Shown: positions 43,263 through 55,110, numbered from the stretch's first letter. The stretch is DNA of 64,000 bases from Schauerella aestuarii (GCF_009866805.1 NZ_SIZW01000040.1:620001-684000); one strand, 5' to 3'. Notes: generated from the letters alone by a model not told the origin. Numbers and translations are program-made.

Positions 43263-45695
43263 GTGACAAAAGAAACCGAACAGCAGCCCGATCTCTTCAA
43301 GCCCGTCAGCAGCGATGCGTCTGCCGAAGGCGCTGCCAAGCCCGCCCGTGCGCCTCGCGCCCCGCGCAAGCCGCGCGCGCCCAAGGCGGCCGAAGGCGTC
43401 GTGACGGCGTCTGAATCGACGACGGCCCCTGTGCCGGCTGCTGCTGCCTCCGGCGATCTGCCTGCAATCGACGCGGCGCCGGTCAAGAAGCCCCGCGCAC
43501 CGCGCGCACCCCGTGCGCCGCGTACAACCGATACGGCTGCCGGCGATGCCGGCGCCACCCGTGCGGATGTGGAACCGTCGGCGCCTGCTGGCGGCGAGCG
43601 TGCTGAGCGTGCCGAGCAGGGCGCACGTGCGGTCGACGCCGGTGCTGCGGCAGATGCCGCAGCGGTTGACGCCCCGGCGCGTCCGCCCCGTGCCCCGCGG
43701 CCGCCTCGCGCCAAGCGCCCGCCGCGGGCTGTGGATGCGAGCGGTCAGATGGCGGCAAATGTGCCGCAGGGTGAGTCGGTCGGCGGTCATGCCGAGGGCG
43801 CGCAGCAGTCGTTTGACGCGGCCGCCGCGCCGCGACGTGAGCAGGGTCCTGCCGCTGACGGCGAAGGTGGCGCGCAACGTGGCCGTGGCCGGAAATTGCG
43901 GACGCCGTTCCGCCGCCGCCGCAGCGATGCTCCTGGCGAAGACGGCGCAGGCGAGGGCGTGGCCGTGGATCGCTCGGCGCACGTCGCCCCGCCTGTGGAA
44001 TACAACGAGCAGGAAACCGACGAGGCCCTGTCCTATCTGGACGAGGCTGCGCGCATCGAGCAGCGTCTGACCAAGTACCTGAACAGCGACGCGGTCATGC
44101 CGAAGCTGCACAAGGTGCTGGCCGACGCGGGTGTGGGGTCGCGTCGCGAGATGGAAGAGCTGATCGTGGCCGGTCGCGTATCGGTCAATGGCGAGCCGGC
44201 CCATATCGGGCAGCGCGTCGGCGCCAACGATCAAGTGCGCGTGAATGGCAAGTTGATCACGCGTCTGAGCACCAAGCGTCCGCCGCGCGTGATCCTGTAT
44301 CACAAGCCGGCCGGCGAAATCGTCAGCCATGACGATCCGGCAGGCCGTGCCACCGTATTCTCGCGCTTGCCGCATCTGAAAACGGGCAAGTGGTTGTCGG
44401 TCGGACGTCTGGATTTGAATACCGAGGGGTTGTTGATTTTCACGACCTCGGGCGACATGGCCAACCGTATCGCGCACCCGCGTTACGGTTCGGAGCGTGA
44501 GTACGCCGTGCGCGTGCTGGGCGAGATGGACGAGGCGCAACGCCGTTCGCTGGTCGAAGGCATTGCGCTGGAAGACGGCATGGCCGCGTTCGGCTCCCTG
44601 GATTATCTGGGCGGCGACGGCAGCAATCGCTGGTACCGCGTGACCTTGAACGAAGGACGCAACCGCGAAGTGCGACGCATGTTCGAGGCCGTCGGGGTGG
44701 TCGTGAGCCGCCTGATCCGGACGCGTTTCGGCGATATCGTTCTGCCGCGCAATTTGCGCCGCGGGCGTTGGGAAGAGATCGACGGTTCGTTGTCGACGGC
44801 GCTGATGGTTCAGTTGGGCCTGGTGCGCGGCGACGATGATGAGGGCGGCAAACGCGGTTCGCGTCAGCCCATCTCGCACGAAGGCGCTTTGCCGCCTGGC
44901 TACGGCACGCTGACCAACAACGGCACCAATGGTGCACGCGTGAGTCGCCGCGGTACGCTTCAGGCCGTGCGTCCCAATCAGCCCGGCCAGGTGGCGGGTT
45001 CGCCGTCCGATCCTTTCGGTACCGGGCTGATGATTACCGGTGGCTATGCCAACGGCCATCCGTTGGGTAAGGATGGCGGGGGCCGTGCAGCGGGCGGCGG
45101 CAAGCCGCAGGGTCAGGGCGGCCGCAACAAGCGCGGCGGTCCGCAGCAAGGTCGCGGCAATCGCCCGCAGGGCAATGGCGGTAACGCGGGTCAGGGTGCT
45201 GCCGCGCCGGTGGACGGCAATTTCAGTCCGGCTCGCCCGCAAGCCAATGCATCGGGGCGTCCGCAACATGGCAAACCCGGCGGCAAGCCCAACGGCAAGC
45301 CGCGTCATCGCAATAATCGCGGTCCGCGTCCCGATGGGGCGACGGCGTCGCCGGTGAGTGCGGAAGGTGCGCAAGCCGCGTCGGGCGATTTCAATGCGGT
45401 GCCCGCACCGCATTCGCCCAAGCCGAACAACCGGGGCGACAATCCCCGCAATGGCGGCAACAACGCGTCGCGCTCGCCGAAGCCGAAAAATGGCCGCGCC
45501 GGTAAAAGCGCCGGCCCCGCAAAGCCGCGCAATGGTCGTGGCGGCAATGGCAATAACGCTGGCAACGGCAATACCGGTCGCTCGGGCGGCGGTGGCGGCG
45601 GCGGTGCGCGTGGCGACGATTGGCAGCCGCGCAGCGCGTCGGCACACGAATCCGCATTGGGTTTCGTGGCCGGTCGGGGGCGTGGCGGCCGTTAA
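43263..45695 (+). CDS. rluB: 23S rRNA pseudouridine(2605) synthase RluB with long tails
   Basis: 810-residue RluB. An Ala/Pro/Arg-rich N-terminal region of about 275 residues precedes the S4 RNA-binding domain ([20 protein letters not shown]) and the RsuA-type catalytic domain with [11 protein letters not shown] at about 380-390. From ~545 on comes a Gly/Asn/Arg/Lys-rich tail with RGG-like runs. Catalytic core is normal; the tails triple the usual length (E. coli 291). GTG start at 43263, 6 bases after scpB stop, with GGAG upstream. Confidence 0.92.
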   Translation: MTKETEQQPDLFKPVSSDASAEGAAKPARAPRAPRKPRAPKAAEGVVTASESTTAPVPAAAASGDLPAIDAAPVKKPRAPRAPRAPRTTDTAAGDAGATRADVEPSAPAGGERAERAEQGARAVDAGAAADAAAVDAPARPPRAPRPPRAKRPPRAVDASGQMAANVPQGESVGGHAEGAQQSFDAAAAPRREQGPAADGEGGAQRGRGRKLRTPFRRRRSDAPGEDGAGEGVAVDRSAHVAPPVEYNEQETDEALSYLDEAARIEQRLTKYLNSDAVMPKLHKVLADAGVGSRREMEELIVAGRVSVNGEPAHIGQRVGANDQVRVNGKLITRLSTKRPPRVILYHKPAGEIVSHDDPAGRATVFSRLPHLKTGKWLSVGRLDLNTEGLLIFTTSGDMANRIAHPRYGSEREYAVRVLGEMDEAQRRSLVEGIALEDGMAAFGSLDYLGGDGSNRWYRVTLNEGRNREVRRMFEAVGVVVSRLIRTRFGDIVLPRNLRRGRWEEIDGSLSTALMVQLGLVRGDDDEGGKRGSRQPISHEGALPPGYGTLTNNGTNGARVSRRGTLQAVRPNQPGQVAGSPSDPFGTGLMITGGYANGHPLGKDGGGRAAGGGKPQGQGGRNKRGGPQQGRGNRPQGNGGNAGQGAAAPVDGNFSPARPQANASGRPQHGKPGGKPNGKPRHRNNRGPRPDGATASPVSAEGAQAASGDFNAVPAPHSPKPNNRGDNPRNGGNNASRSPKPKNGRAGKSAGPAKPRNGRGGNGNNAGNGNTGRSGGGGGGGARGDDWQPRSASAHESALGFVAGRGRGGR

Positions 45696-45947
45696 GGACC
45701 GGCACATCGCACCGCTGTTGTCGCACGAGTGCCAAAGACGCGACGCGTCGGGTGCGCGCGGCGCGTCTCGGCGGTGCGAAAGCGCGAGGATGGGTGTTGC
45801 ATTGCCCGTCCCTCTCGCGTAAACCCTAGACATAACAGGAAGTTTTCATATTTTTCTGTTAAGATATTGGGCTTTCATGGCTTTTGTATTCCGTTGGCGC
45901 GGCGTTGTTTATGCCAGGTCGCCAGGGATGCTTGCATCGAGAGCAGC
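45696..45947. other. Intergenic region before rimP leader
   Basis: Non-coding. Together with the leader listed next it makes a 404-bp gene-free stretch. It holds an extended minus 10 (TGTTAAGAT, 45857-45865) that likely starts the rimP-nusA-infB transcript; no convincing minus 35. No T-run terminator for rluB was seen. Confidence 0.5.
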
Positions 45948-46093
45948 GGCTGGTTAACCAGCCCATGCGTGTTGCCGTCGTTTGGCGCCTCTGGCAGGTG
46001 CGTAGCGAGGCAAAGCGTGTGGCACACCCCGCACCTCGTTGCACCGTCATTGGATTAATTGAACATGGGCTGGACTTACAGCCCATTTTTTTT
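45948..46093 (+). promoter_or_regulatory. rimP leader attenuator with mutually exclusive hairpins
   Basis: Terminator: ATGGGCTG (46065-46072), 6-base loop, CAGCCCAT (46079-46086), then T run to 46093, 6 bases before the rimP ATG. CATGGGCTGG (46064-46073) is also fully complementary to CCAGCCCATG at 45958-45967, so a 10-bp antiterminator can form instead. That segment is in turn part of a perfect palindrome GGCTGGTTAACCAGCC (45948-45963). A rimP-leader attenuator is known in other Proteobacteria; this detailed switch is my reading. Confidence 0.75.
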
Positions 46094-46099
46094 GAGTGT

Positions 46100-46603
46100 A
46101 TGGCTGATCTATTCGTACTTTCTAAAGAAGCGCTCGCGGGCATGGACGTCGAACTCATCGACGTCGAACGTGCCGCGATGGGCTTGTTGCGCGTCACGAT
46201 CGACCACGTCGACGGGGTCACCATCGACCACTGTCAGCAGGTGTCGAATCAGTTGTCGCGCGTGTTTGAAGTCGAAAACATCGATTACAAACGCTTGGAG
46301 GTCGGGTCGCCGGGCGTGGATCGCCCGCTGCGCAATGAGGCCGATTTCCTGCGTTTCATCGGCGAGCGCGCCGAAGTAAAAATGCGCGAACCGGCGCTCG
46401 ACGGCCGGCGCATGTATTCCGGGATGTTGGTTTTACCGGAAACGTCCGGCGAAGCAGCCGATGCGCAAGCAGTCGACAAAACCGTGTTCGGCCTCGAATT
46501 TGAGGCAAAAAAGAACGAGGTTCAACTCCTGACGTTCACGATCGACGATGTCGACCGTGCGAAGCTGGATCCCATTCTCGATTTCAAGGGCAAAAAGCGA
46601 TGA
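46100..46603 (+). CDS. rimP: Ribosome maturation factor RimP
   Basis: 167-residue RimP, needed for 30S assembly. Motifs: [42 protein letters not shown] and [20 protein letters not shown] (SPGVDRPL). Slightly longer than E. coli (150) owing to an insert after [12 protein letters not shown] 46100 directly follows the leader terminator; the open frame upstream to 45884 is non-coding leader. Its TGA overlaps the nusA ATG (ATGA). Confidence 0.95.
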   Translation: MADLFVLSKEALAGMDVELIDVERAAMGLLRVTIDHVDGVTIDHCQQVSNQLSRVFEVENIDYKRLEVGSPGVDRPLRNEADFLRFIGERAEVKMREPALDGRRMYSGMLVLPETSGEAADAQAVDKTVFGLEFEAKKNEVQLLTFTIDDVDRAKLDPILDFKGKKR

Positions 46604-48078
46604 GTCGCGAAATTCTTCTGTTGGTCGATGCCTTGGCGCGTGAGAAAAACGTGACGCGCGAAGTCGTTTTCGGCGCGCTCGAAAACGCGCTGGCTTCGGC
46701 CATGAAAAAGCGCTTCAAGGAAGACGCCGATATCCGCGTGTCGATCGATCGCGAAACGGGTGAGCATGAGGGCTTCCGCCGTTGGCTCGTCGTTCCCGAT
46801 GATGCCGGTCTGCAAGAACCCGATAAGCAGGAAATGCTGTCGGACGCCCTTGAAATCGTCGACAACATCGAAGCGGGCGAATACATCGAAGAAGCGCTCG
46901 AGCCGATCGAGTTCGGCCGGATCGGCGCGCAGGCGGCCAAGCAGGCCATTCTGCAGCGCATCCGCGATGCCGAGCGCGAGCAAGTGCTCAACGACTTCCT
47001 CGATCGCGGCGAAACCATTGTGTCCGGCACGGTCAAGCGCATGGACAAGGGTGACGCCATCATCGAAACGGGCAAGATCGAAGCGCGCCTGCCGCGTTCC
47101 GAAATGATCCCGAAAGAAAACCTGCGCGTCAGCGACCGGGTGCGGGCCTTCGTGGCGCGCGTCGATCACGCTGCCCGCGGTCAGCAAGTCATCCTGTCGC
47201 GCACCTCGCCCGATTTCATTCGCCAGCTCTTCGAAAACGAAGTGCCCGAAATCGAGCAGGGCCTGCTCGAGATCAAGGCGGCCGCGCGCGATGCGGGTGT
47301 GCGCGCCAAAATCGCTGTAGTGGCTTACGACAAGCGTATCGATCCGATCGGCACCTGCGTGGGCATGCGCGGTTCGCGTGTGACCGCCGTGCGTAACGAG
47401 TTGGGCGGCGAGCAAGTCGATATCGTGCTGTGGTCGGAAGATCCTGCGCAGTTCGTGATCGGCGCGTTGGCGCCGGCCAATGTCGAGTCCATCGTGGTGG
47501 ACGAAGACAAGCACGCCATGGACGTGGTCGTCGACGAGGAAAATCTGCCCAAGGCCATTGGTGCCAAGGGTCAGAACGTACGCCTCGCCTCCGAGCTGAC
47601 GGGCTGGCAGATCAACATCATGACGCCTGAAGAAAGTCAGAACCGTCAGGAAGTCGAGCGTTCGGGCTTGCGCGTGACCTTCATGCAGAAGCTGGACGTT
47701 GACGAAGAAGTCGCCGATATCCTGATCGATGAAGGCTTCACGGGCATCGAAGAAATCGCTTACGTGCCGATGCAAGAGCTGCTCGAGATCGAAGCCTTCG
47801 ACGAAGACACGATCAATGAGCTGCGCACACGGGCACGCAATGCGTTGCTGACGGAAGCCATCGCCCAGGAAGAGCGCCTCGAAACGGCCCAGGATTTGCT
47901 GGCGTTGGAAGGTGTGACCCCAGAGTTGGCCGCCAAGTTGGCTGAACGCAAGGTCCACACGCGCGACGATCTGGCTGAACTTGCGACCGACGAACTGTCG
48001 GAGATTTCCGGTCTGGACGAGCAACAGTCGAGTGATCTGATCATGCGGGCCCGTGCCCACTGGTTCGATGAAGAATAA
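46600..48078 (+). CDS. nusA: Transcription elongation/termination factor NusA
   Basis: 492-residue NusA. Order: N-terminal RNAP-binding domain (1-~130), S1 domain (~135-200), two KH domains ([45 protein letters not shown]) and two C-terminal acidic helix-hairpin-helix repeats as in Gammaproteobacteria. It controls pausing, termination and antitermination. Coupled to rimP by ATGA overlap. Confidence 0.97.
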   Translation: MSREILLLVDALAREKNVTREVVFGALENALASAMKKRFKEDADIRVSIDRETGEHEGFRRWLVVPDDAGLQEPDKQEMLSDALEIVDNIEAGEYIEEALEPIEFGRIGAQAAKQAILQRIRDAEREQVLNDFLDRGETIVSGTVKRMDKGDAIIETGKIEARLPRSEMIPKENLRVSDRVRAFVARVDHAARGQQVILSRTSPDFIRQLFENEVPEIEQGLLEIKAAARDAGVRAKIAVVAYDKRIDPIGTCVGMRGSRVTAVRNELGGEQVDIVLWSEDPAQFVIGALAPANVESIVVDEDKHAMDVVVDEENLPKAIGAKGQNVRLASELTGWQINIMTPEESQNRQEVERSGLRVTFMQKLDVDEEVADILIDEGFTGIEEIAYVPMQELLEIEAFDEDTINELRTRARNALLTEAIAQEERLETAQDLLALEGVTPELAAKLAERKVHTRDDLAELATDELSEISGLDEQQSSDLIMRARAHWFDEE

Positions 48079-48150
48079 GTACCTGCCGGGCAGCCATCTA
48101 CCGATGGCGAGCCTGCAATAGAAATAGCTGCATATAGGGAAGAGAGCCTA

Positions 48151-51100
48151 ATGTCGAGTAACACCGTCGCCCAGTTCGCTGTCGAACTGAAAATGCCATC
48201 CAACGTGCTGCTGGAACAGCTGCGCGCGGCTGGTGTCGACCTGAAATCGGTTGAAGATAACGTCACCGACAGCGACAAGGCGAAACTGCTCGAGTCGTTG
48301 CGCCGCGCGCACGGCGCGACAGAAGGCAAGAAGATCACGCTGACGCGCCGTCAAACCTCGGAAATCCGTCAAGCCGACGGTTCGGGTCGTTCCCGTACGA
48401 TCCAGGTCGAGGTGCGCAAGAAGCGTGTCTTCGTCAAGCGCGATGCAAATGATGTGGCCGCCGAAGGTGTGGACGCGTCTGACGATGCCGATCTGGATAT
48501 CGCACAAACGCCCGATACCGACGTGATCGATACCGCGCCGGTCGCGGTCGCCACGCCTGCCGTAGATACTACGGATACGGCTGCTGCCGAGCAGGTTGCA
48601 CCTGCACCGGTCGAATCCGCTGCGAGCGAGCCCGTGACGGAAGTCGCCGCCGCTCCGCGAGCCGAAGAAGCCAAGCCGGCTGAAGCGGCGCCTGCCGCCG
48701 CGCCGACCGAAGCGGACGTACCGGCCAGCACCGAAGCCGTCGCGCAAACGCCTGCTGAGCCGGTCGCCGAGTCGGCCAAGCCCGCAGTCGCCGAGTCGCG
48801 CGAGCAAACGGAAGCCGCTGCGCCAGCCGCCACGGAAGCCGACGCCGGCACGAAGCCGGCCGAAGCGCCGGTCGCCGAATCGGCTCCGGTCAAGGCCGAC
48901 GCGGCAGGCACGTCCGAAGCCGACGTTCCTGCGTCGTCCGACGCTGCACCCTCGACTCCCGCCGCTGCGCCCGTGGCGCAAGCCAATACGGCCGCGCCGA
49001 CGGCCGACGCGGCTGCAGCGGAAGCGCGCGGCACCGTGGGCGGCACGCCGCCCAACATGAACAGCAACAAGCGCGTGCGCGCCGTAGCAGCGGATACCCG
49101 TCGCGCGGCACCCGCGTCTGCCGCCAGCGACGCCGATCGCGACGCCGCCCGCAAGAAAGCCGAGGCCGAAGCCGCTGCATTGCGCGAGATGCTGAATCGT
49201 CCGCGCAAGGTATTGCGTGCACCGGAACCCGAAGCGCCTGCCGCGCCGATTTCCGGCACGTTGCACAAGCCCGCAGGCAAGCCTGGCGCCAAGAAAGACG
49301 CCAAGCCCGCCGCCGCTGGTGCCGATGGCAAGAAAACCATCAAGACGGCCGAAGTCGCGTCGACCTGGAAGGACGATGCTTCCCGCAAGAAGCCTGCTGA
49401 CACCAAAGGTGCACCGAGCCGTGACGGCTGGCGCGCCGGTGGCAAGGCCGGTGGCGGTGGCAAGGGTGGCCGCAATTCGCGCAACAATCAGCAGTCGGAT
49501 CGTCGTGCCGAGCCCGCACCCGCCGAGTTCATCGCTCGCGAAGTGCATGTGCCCGAAACGATCACCGTTGCCGATCTGGCGCACAAGATGTCCGTCAAGG
49601 CTGCCGAGGTCATCAAGCATCTGATGAAGTTGGGTCAGATGGTCACGATCAACCAGGTGCTCGACCAGGAAACCGCGATGATCGTGGTGGAAGAGTTGGG
49701 TCACGTGGCGATCGCCGCCAAGCTGGACGATCCCGAAGCCTTCCTGGATCTGTCGCCTGCCACCACCGACGCCGAACTGTTGCCGCGCGCCCCGGTGGTG
49801 ACGGTGATGGGCCACGTCGACCACGGCAAGACCTCGCTGCTGGATTACATCCGCCGCGCCAAGGTCGCGTCGGGTGAAGCCGGCGGGATTACACAGCACA
49901 TCGGTGCCTATCACGTCGAAACCGAACGCGGCATGGTCACGTTCCTCGACACCCCGGGTCACGAGGCGTTTACCGCCATGCGTGCCCGCGGTGCGCAAGC
50001 GACCGACATCGTGATTCTCGTGGTGGCCGCCGATGATGGCGTGATGCCGCAAACGCGTGAAGCCATTCACCATGCGAAGGCTGCCGGTGTGCAGTTGGTC
50101 GTCGCGGTGAACAAGATCGATAAGCCGGGTGCCAACCCTGAGCGTGTGAAGCAGGAATTGGTGGCCGAGCAAGTGGTGCCGGAAGAATACGGTGGCGATG
50201 TGCCGTTTGTGTCGGTGTCCGCCAAAACGGGCGCCGGCATCGAAGATCTGCTCGAAAACGTGCTGCTGCAAGCCGAGATTCTGGAGCTCAAGGCGCCCGT
50301 CGAAGCCATGGCCAAGGGCCTGGTCATCGAAGCGCGTCTGGATAAAGGCCGGGGTCCGGTGGCCACGATTCTGGTGCAGTCCGGTACGCTCAAGCGTGGT
50401 GATGTCGTTCTGGCCGGCGCAAGCTATGGCCGTGTGCGCGCCATGCTGGACGAAAACGGCAAACCGGTGCAGAGTGCGGGTCCCTCGATTCCGGTCGAGA
50501 TCCAAGGTCTCACCGAAGTGCCCGCCGCCGGCGACGAGCTGATGGTATTGGGCGACGAGCGCAAGGCGCGCGAAATTGCACTGTTCCGTCAAGGCAAGTT
50601 CCGCGACGTCAAGCTGGCTCGCCAGCAGGCCGCCAAGCTCGAGTCCTTGTTCGACAACATGGGCGAGGGTACGCAAACCCTGGCCTTGATCGTCAAGACC
50701 GATGTGCAGGGTTCGCAGGAAGCGCTGGTCAACTCGCTCACGAAGCTGTCCACCGACGAAGTGCGCGTGCAGGTTGTGCACGCCGCCGTGGGTGGTATCT
50801 CCGAGAGCGACATCAACCTCGCGATTGCGTCCAATGCCGTGGTTATCGGCTTCAACGTGCGTGCTGAAGCCAGCGCGCGCAAATTGGCCGAGAACAACGG
50901 CATCGATGTGCGTTACTACAACATCATCTACGACGCCGTGGATGAGATCAAAGCAGCCATGTCGGGCATGTTGGCTCCCGAGAAGCGCGAGGAAGTCATC
51001 GGTATGGTCGAGATTCGCGAGGTCTACACGATTTCGCGCATCGGCAACATCGCCGGCTGCATGGTGCTCGACGGTGTGGTTCGACGCGACTCGCAAGTGC

Positions 51101-51285
51101 GTTTGCTGCGCAACAACGTGGTGCAATGGTCCGGCTGGCTCGAATCGCTGCGCCGCTTCAAGGACGACGTCAAGGAAGTCAAACAGGGGTTCGATTGCGG
51201 TATCACGCTCAAGAACAACAATGACATCCAGGTCGGCGACCAACTCGAAGTGTTCGAAATCAAGGAAGTCGCGCGGACGCTGTAA
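48151..51285 (+). CDS. infB: Translation initiation factor IF-2
   Basis: 1044-residue IF-2. An N-terminal IF2_N module ([19 protein letters not shown]) is followed by a very long Ala/Pro/Glu-rich linker (~110-400), a second IF2_N module (~460-510), then the GTPase: GHVDHGKTS from about residue 554, DTPGH, NKIDKP. C-terminal domains bind fMet-tRNA. Longer than E. coli (890) because of the linker, as in Bordetella relatives. Starts at ATG 48151 with AGGGAAGAGAG upstream. Confidence 0.97.
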   Translation: MSSNTVAQFAVELKMPSNVLLEQLRAAGVDLKSVEDNVTDSDKAKLLESLRRAHGATEGKKITLTRRQTSEIRQADGSGRSRTIQVEVRKKRVFVKRDANDVAAEGVDASDDADLDIAQTPDTDVIDTAPVAVATPAVDTTDTAAAEQVAPAPVESAASEPVTEVAAAPRAEEAKPAEAAPAAAPTEADVPASTEAVAQTPAEPVAESAKPAVAESREQTEAAAPAATEADAGTKPAEAPVAESAPVKADAAGTSEADVPASSDAAPSTPAAAPVAQANTAAPTADAAAAEARGTVGGTPPNMNSNKRVRAVAADTRRAAPASAASDADRDAARKKAEAEAAALREMLNRPRKVLRAPEPEAPAAPISGTLHKPAGKPGAKKDAKPAAAGADGKKTIKTAEVASTWKDDASRKKPADTKGAPSRDGWRAGGKAGGGGKGGRNSRNNQQSDRRAEPAPAEFIAREVHVPETITVADLAHKMSVKAAEVIKHLMKLGQMVTINQVLDQETAMIVVEELGHVAIAAKLDDPEAFLDLSPATTDAELLPRAPVVTVMGHVDHGKTSLLDYIRRAKVASGEAGGITQHIGAYHVETERGMVTFLDTPGHEAFTAMRARGAQATDIVILVVAADDGVMPQTREAIHHAKAAGVQLVVAVNKIDKPGANPERVKQELVAEQVVPEEYGGDVPFVSVSAKTGAGIEDLLENVLLQAEILELKAPVEAMAKGLVIEARLDKGRGPVATILVQSGTLKRGDVVLAGASYGRVRAMLDENGKPVQSAGPSIPVEIQGLTEVPAAGDELMVLGDERKAREIALFRQGKFRDVKLARQQAAKLESLFDNMGEGTQTLALIVKTDVQGSQEALVNSLTKLSTDEVRVQVVHAAVGGISESDINLAIASNAVVIGFNVRAEASARKLAENNGIDVRYYNIIYDAVDEIKAAMSGMLAPEKREEVIGMVEIREVYTISRIGNIAGCMVLDGVVRRDSQVRLLRNNVVQWSGWLESLRRFKDDVKEVKQGFDCGITLKNNNDIQVGDQLEVFEIKEVARTL

Positions 51286-51312
51286 AGCGTTCACCGACCC
51301 GATGCTGTCTCT

Positions 51313-51717
51313 ATGAGCCGTCATAAAACCAAAGCGATCCCCGGCCGAAATATTCGGCTGGCCGACCAGATCCAGAAGGATCTGGCCGAGATCATCCAGC
51401 GCGAGATCGATATCAAGCGCGCTGGCTTGATCACGCTGTCCGGCGTGGATCTTTCCGCGGACTACGCGCACGCCAAGGTGTATTTCACCGTCATCGCAGG
51501 CGAGCCCGAAGTGGCTGCTGCGTTGCTCAATGAAAAGGCAGGCTGGCTGCATTCGCAGTTGTTCAAACTGCTGCAGATTCACACGGTGCCGACGTTGCGC
51601 TTTTTTCACGATCCCAAGATCGTGGAAGGCATCGAAATGTCGCTGCTTATCGATCGCGCCAACCGTCCCGGTTCGCGTGCCGACGATCCTGACGAACCTG
51701 AAGACCCGTCCAAGTAG
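51313..51717 (+). CDS. rbfA: Ribosome-binding factor A
   Basis: 134-residue KH-like RbfA, which acts on 17S rRNA helix 1 in 30S maturation. Motifs: [41 protein letters not shown] (partial: [14 protein letters not shown]) and [15 protein letters not shown]. Starts at ATG 51313, 28 bases after infB. A short acidic C-terminal tail is usual. Confidence 0.96.
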   Translation: MSRHKTKAIPGRNIRLADQIQKDLAEIIQREIDIKRAGLITLSGVDLSADYAHAKVYFTVIAGEPEVAAALLNEKAGWLHSQLFKLLQIHTVPTLRFFHDPKIVEGIEMSLLIDRANRPGSRADDPDEPEDPSK

Positions 51718-51746
51718 GGCGGTCGTCACTTTTCTCGGATTCGACG

Positions 51747-52487
51747 ATGGCCAAACGACGCGGGCAGGTGCTCGATGGGGTTCTGTTGCTTGATAAACCG
51801 GTAGGTTTGTCGAGCAATCATGCATTGCAGCGCGCCCGGCGCGCAATGGATGCCGCCAAGGCGGGACACACGGGCACGCTCGATCCCTTCGCCACCGGCT
51901 TGCTGGTGTGCTGCATGGGTCGGGCTACAAAGATTTCGGGCGCGATGCTCAATGCCGACAAGTCATATCGCGCCACAGTACTGTTTGGTCAGGAGACCGA
52001 TTCCGGCGATCTGACGGGCATTCCGACGCAGTCGGCGCCCGAAGGATTTACTGGCGTCGATCCTGAGGCGCTCGAGGTCGTATTGTCACGTTTCCGTGGC
52101 ACGATCTCGCAAGTGCCACCCATGTATTCCGCGCTCAAGCGCGATGGCAAGCCGCTTTATCACTATGCGCGGCAAGGCATCGAACTCGAACGCGAGCCGC
52201 GCACCGTCACAATCCATAGCCTTACGCTGGTGGCTTGCGACGGGATGACGGCTGAACTGGATGTGGTGTGCAGCAAAGGCACCTACATCCGCACGCTGGC
52301 CGAGGATATCGGCCGGGCGCTGGGCTGTTTTGCGCACCTCACCGCGCTGCGACGCACGCAGGTGGGACCGTTTTCGTTGCAGGGCGCGGTAACGCTGGAA
52401 GCGTTGCAAGCGTCCGAGGCGCCTGCCCAAGCGCTTATTGCGATAGATGAATTGCCGACGGGTCTGATGCCCGCCGGTCGAACCTAA
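51747..52487 (+). CDS. truB: tRNA pseudouridine(55) synthase TruB, short form
   Basis: 246-residue TruB. Catalytic Asp in AGHTGTLDPFATGLL, plus GYDKPVGLSSN-like start (LLDKPVGLSSNHALQ) and CSKGTYIRTLAEDIG. E. coli TruB has about 314 residues with a C-terminal PUA-like domain; here the protein stops soon after the catalytic fold, so that domain looks reduced. It modifies the T loop of elongator tRNAs. Starts at ATG 51747. Confidence 0.95.
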   Translation: MAKRRGQVLDGVLLLDKPVGLSSNHALQRARRAMDAAKAGHTGTLDPFATGLLVCCMGRATKISGAMLNADKSYRATVLFGQETDSGDLTGIPTQSAPEGFTGVDPEALEVVLSRFRGTISQVPPMYSALKRDGKPLYHYARQGIELEREPRTVTIHSLTLVACDGMTAELDVVCSKGTYIRTLAEDIGRALGCFAHLTALRRTQVGPFSLQGAVTLEALQASEAPAQALIAIDELPTGLMPAGRT

Positions 52488-52497
52488 AGGACTTGTT

Positions 52498-54321
52498 ATG
52501 ACCCGCGCATTGCGCAACGTCGCCATCATTGCCCACGTTGACCACGGCAAAACGACGCTCGTCGACCAGCTGCTGCGTCAATCCGGGACGTTCCGGGAAA
52601 ACCAGGCGCTGACCGAGCGCGTCATGGACTCCAACGACCTCGAAAAAGAACGCGGCATCACGATTCTGTCGAAGAACTGTGCGGTTCAATACGAAGGCAC
52701 GCACATCAACATCGTCGACACCCCGGGCCACGCCGACTTCGGCGGTGAAGTCGAGCGCGTGCTGTCGATGGTCGACGGCGTGTTGCTGTTGGTCGACGCC
52801 GTGGAAGGCCCGATGCCCCAGACGATTTTCGTGACGCGTAAGGCCTTGGCGCTGGGCTTGAAGCCCATCGTCGTGGTCAACAAGATCGACCGTCCGGGCG
52901 CACGCCCCGACTTCGTCATCAACGCCACGTTCGAATTGTTCGACAAGCTGGGCGCCACGGAAGAGCAGTTGGACTTCCCGGTCGTGTTCGCTTCGGGCTT
53001 GTCCGGCTACGCCGGCCTGACCGATGACGTGCGCGACGGCGACATGCGTCCGCTGTTCGAAGCCATCATCAAGCACGTACCCCAACGTGACGACCGTCCG
53101 GATGAGCCGTTCCAGATGCAGGTCATCTCGCTGGACTACAACAGCTACGTCGGCAAGATCGCGATCGGTCGTGTGAACCGTGGCCGCGTGAAGGCGCTGC
53201 AGGAAGTGGCTTTCCGCGCCGGCCCCGAGGGTGCCGTTGCCAAGGGCCGCATCAACCAGGTGCTGAAGTTCCAGGGTCTGGAGCGTGTGGTCGTCGAGGA
53301 AGCCGAAGCCGGCGACATCGTGCTGATCAACGGTATCGAAGACCTGGCCATCGGCACCACCGTGACCGATCCCAATACGCCGGAAGCCTTGCCCCTGTTG
53401 CGCATCGACGAGCCCACGCTCACGATGAACTTCATGGTCAACACGTCGCCATTGGCCGGTCGCGAAGGCAAGTTCGTCACGAGCCGCCAATTGCGCGATC
53501 GTCTGGACCGCGAACTGAAAGCCAACGTGGCACTGCGTGTGCGCGACACGGGCGACGACACGGTATTCGAAGTATCGGGCCGGGGCGAATTGCACCTGAC
53601 GATTCTGCTCGAAACGATGCGTCGCGAAGGCTATGAAATGGCCGTGTCGCGTCCGCGCGTGGTGTTCAAGGAAGTCGACGGCGTGCGTCACGAGCCGTTC
53701 GAATCGCTGACCGTGGACGTCGAAGACGCTCACCAGGGTGGCGTGATGGAAGAACTGGGCCGTCGTAAGGGCGACCTGCAGGACATGCAGCCGGATGGCC
53801 GTGGCCGTACCCGTCTGGAATACATCATTCCGGCGCGCGGTCTGATCGGTTTCCAGAACGAGTTCCTGACGATGACCCGTGGCACTGGCTTGATGAGCCA
53901 CATTTTCCACGAGTACGCACCGGCCCGTGAAGGCGGTATCGGCGAGCGTCGCAACGGCGTGCTGATTTCGCAGGACAACGGCGATGCCGTGGCCTACGCC
54001 TTGTGGAAGCTGCAGGATCGCGGCCGCATGTTCGTGAGCCCGGGCGAGCCGCTGTACGAAGGCATGATCATCGGTATCCATAGCCGCGACAACGATCTGG
54101 TCGTCAACCCCATCAAGGGTAAGCAGTTGACCAACGTTCGCGCCTCGGGCACCGACGAAGCCGTGCGCCTCGTGCCGCCCATCCAGATGTCGCTCGAATA
54201 CGCCGTCGAATTCATCGACGACGACGAATTGGTCGAGATCACGCCCAAGTCGATCCGTTTGCGTAAGCGCTATCTGCAAGAACACGAGCGCAAGCGCGCA
54301 TCGCGTGAAAACAACGGCTAA
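52498..54321 (+). CDS. typA: Translational GTPase TypA/BipA
   Basis: 607-residue ribosome-binding GTPase. G1 [10 protein letters not shown] near residue 12, G2/G3 region [10 protein letters not shown] and [16 protein letters not shown] (partial), [11 protein letters not shown] for G4, then EF-G-like domains and the TypA-specific C-terminus ([19 protein letters not shown], key: YEGMIIG). Helps 50S assembly and growth at low temperature. Starts at ATG 52498, 10 bases after truB, with AAAGGA upstream. Strong hairpin at 54347. Confidence 0.97.
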   Translation: MTRALRNVAIIAHVDHGKTTLVDQLLRQSGTFRENQALTERVMDSNDLEKERGITILSKNCAVQYEGTHINIVDTPGHADFGGEVERVLSMVDGVLLLVDAVEGPMPQTIFVTRKALALGLKPIVVVNKIDRPGARPDFVINATFELFDKLGATEEQLDFPVVFASGLSGYAGLTDDVRDGDMRPLFEAIIKHVPQRDDRPDEPFQMQVISLDYNSYVGKIAIGRVNRGRVKALQEVAFRAGPEGAVAKGRINQVLKFQGLERVVVEEAEAGDIVLINGIEDLAIGTTVTDPNTPEALPLLRIDEPTLTMNFMVNTSPLAGREGKFVTSRQLRDRLDRELKANVALRVRDTGDDTVFEVSGRGELHLTILLETMRREGYEMAVSRPRVVFKEVDGVRHEPFESLTVDVEDAHQGGVMEELGRRKGDLQDMQPDGRGRTRLEYIIPARGLIGFQNEFLTMTRGTGLMSHIFHEYAPAREGGIGERRNGVLISQDNGDAVAYALWKLQDRGRMFVSPGEPLYEGMIIGIHSRDNDLVVNPIKGKQLTNVRASGTDEAVRLVPPIQMSLEYAVEFIDDDELVEITPKSIRLRKRYLQEHERKRASRENNG

Positions 54322-54346
54322 GCCCTGACGGGTCAGGCTAAAAGCA

Positions 54347-54373
54347 AATAAGCGCCCCCCAGGGGCGCTTATT
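54347..54373. terminator. Terminator hairpin after typA
   Basis: 12-bp perfect stem AATAAGCGCCCC/GGGGCGCTTATT with a 3-base CCA loop. The A/T-rich stem base replaces a T tail. It lies between typA (+) and LOG (-), which are convergent. Confidence 0.75.
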
Positions 54374-54429
54374 CATTGGTGTGCGGCGGTAGGGGTTGCG
54401 CCGGCAGCGACGCTGCCGGACGTCCCGAT

Positions 54430-55110
54430 TTACGCCGGCAACGACGGCGCGTATTCATCCTGCGACAGATGCTTGTTGTGGAAGGCCACGACATGCTCGA
54501 CGACTTTTTCGGGATCGTCCTCGATCACGAACAAGTCCAGATCGTGGGCGCTGATCATGCCGTTGGCCAACACTTGAGCGGAAATCCACTCGATCAGGCC
54601 GCCCCAGAACGCGCGTCCCACCAGGATGATGGGGGCAGGGGGCACCTTGCCGGTCTGGATGAGCGTCAACGCTTCGAAGAGCTCGTCCAGCGTGCCGAAG
54701 CCACCGGGCATCGCCACGTAGGCGAAGCTGTGCATGAAAAACGTCGCCTTGCGCGAGTAGAAATACTCGAACGGCAGGCTGACGGTCTGGAATTCGTTAT
54801 TGCTGGATTCGTGGGGGAGTACGATGTTGAGCCCGACGCTCACACCGCCTGCCTCGTGCGCGCCTTTGTTGGCTGCCTCCATCATCCCGGGGCCACCCCC
54901 GGCGATGACGGCGAAACCGGCTTTGCACAACTTGGCTGCGATCTCTTCGCAGGTTTTGTACAGCGGGGAATCGCGGCTGGTGCGTGCACTGCCAAATATA
55001 CTTACCGCAGGGCCGATATCGGCCAGTTGTTCTGCAGCTACTGCCATCTCTGACATAATCACCGGTATTTGCTTGTCGACCGGTGTGTCGCCATTTGTTC
55101 TTGTGACCAT
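54430..55110 (-). CDS. LOG family (TIGR00730-type) Rossmann protein
   Basis: 226-residue lysine-decarboxylase-like/LOG protein, a family of nucleoside 5'-monophosphate phosphoribohydrolases. The diagnostic GGGPGMMEAANKGA and PGGFGTLDELFE motifs are intact. Start ATG 55110 overlaps the polA ATG on the other strand within a single CATG; an alternative Met at 55056 would remove 18 residues. Physiological substrate in this organism is unknown. Confidence 0.92.
   Translation of the reverse strand: MVTRTNGDTPVDKQIPVIMSEMAVAAEQLADIGPAVSIFGSARTSRDSPLYKTCEEIAAKLCKAGFAVIAGGGPGMMEAANKGAHEAGGVSVGLNIVLPHESSNNEFQTVSLPFEYFYSRKATFFMHSFAYVAMPGGFGTLDELFEALTLIQTGKVPPAPIILVGRAFWGGLIEWISAQVLANGMISAHDLDLFVIEDDPEKVVEHVVAFHNKHLSQDEYAPSLPA

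Noticed and set aside
42102-45833. 1243-codon minus-strand frame opposite scpB and rluB
   Set aside because: Created by the GC-rich low-complexity tails; the plus strand has the conserved ScpB and RluB domains.
48148-51846. 1232-codon minus-strand frame opposite infB
   Set aside because: Antisense to IF-2 with all GTPase motifs intact on the plus strand; no ribosome site.
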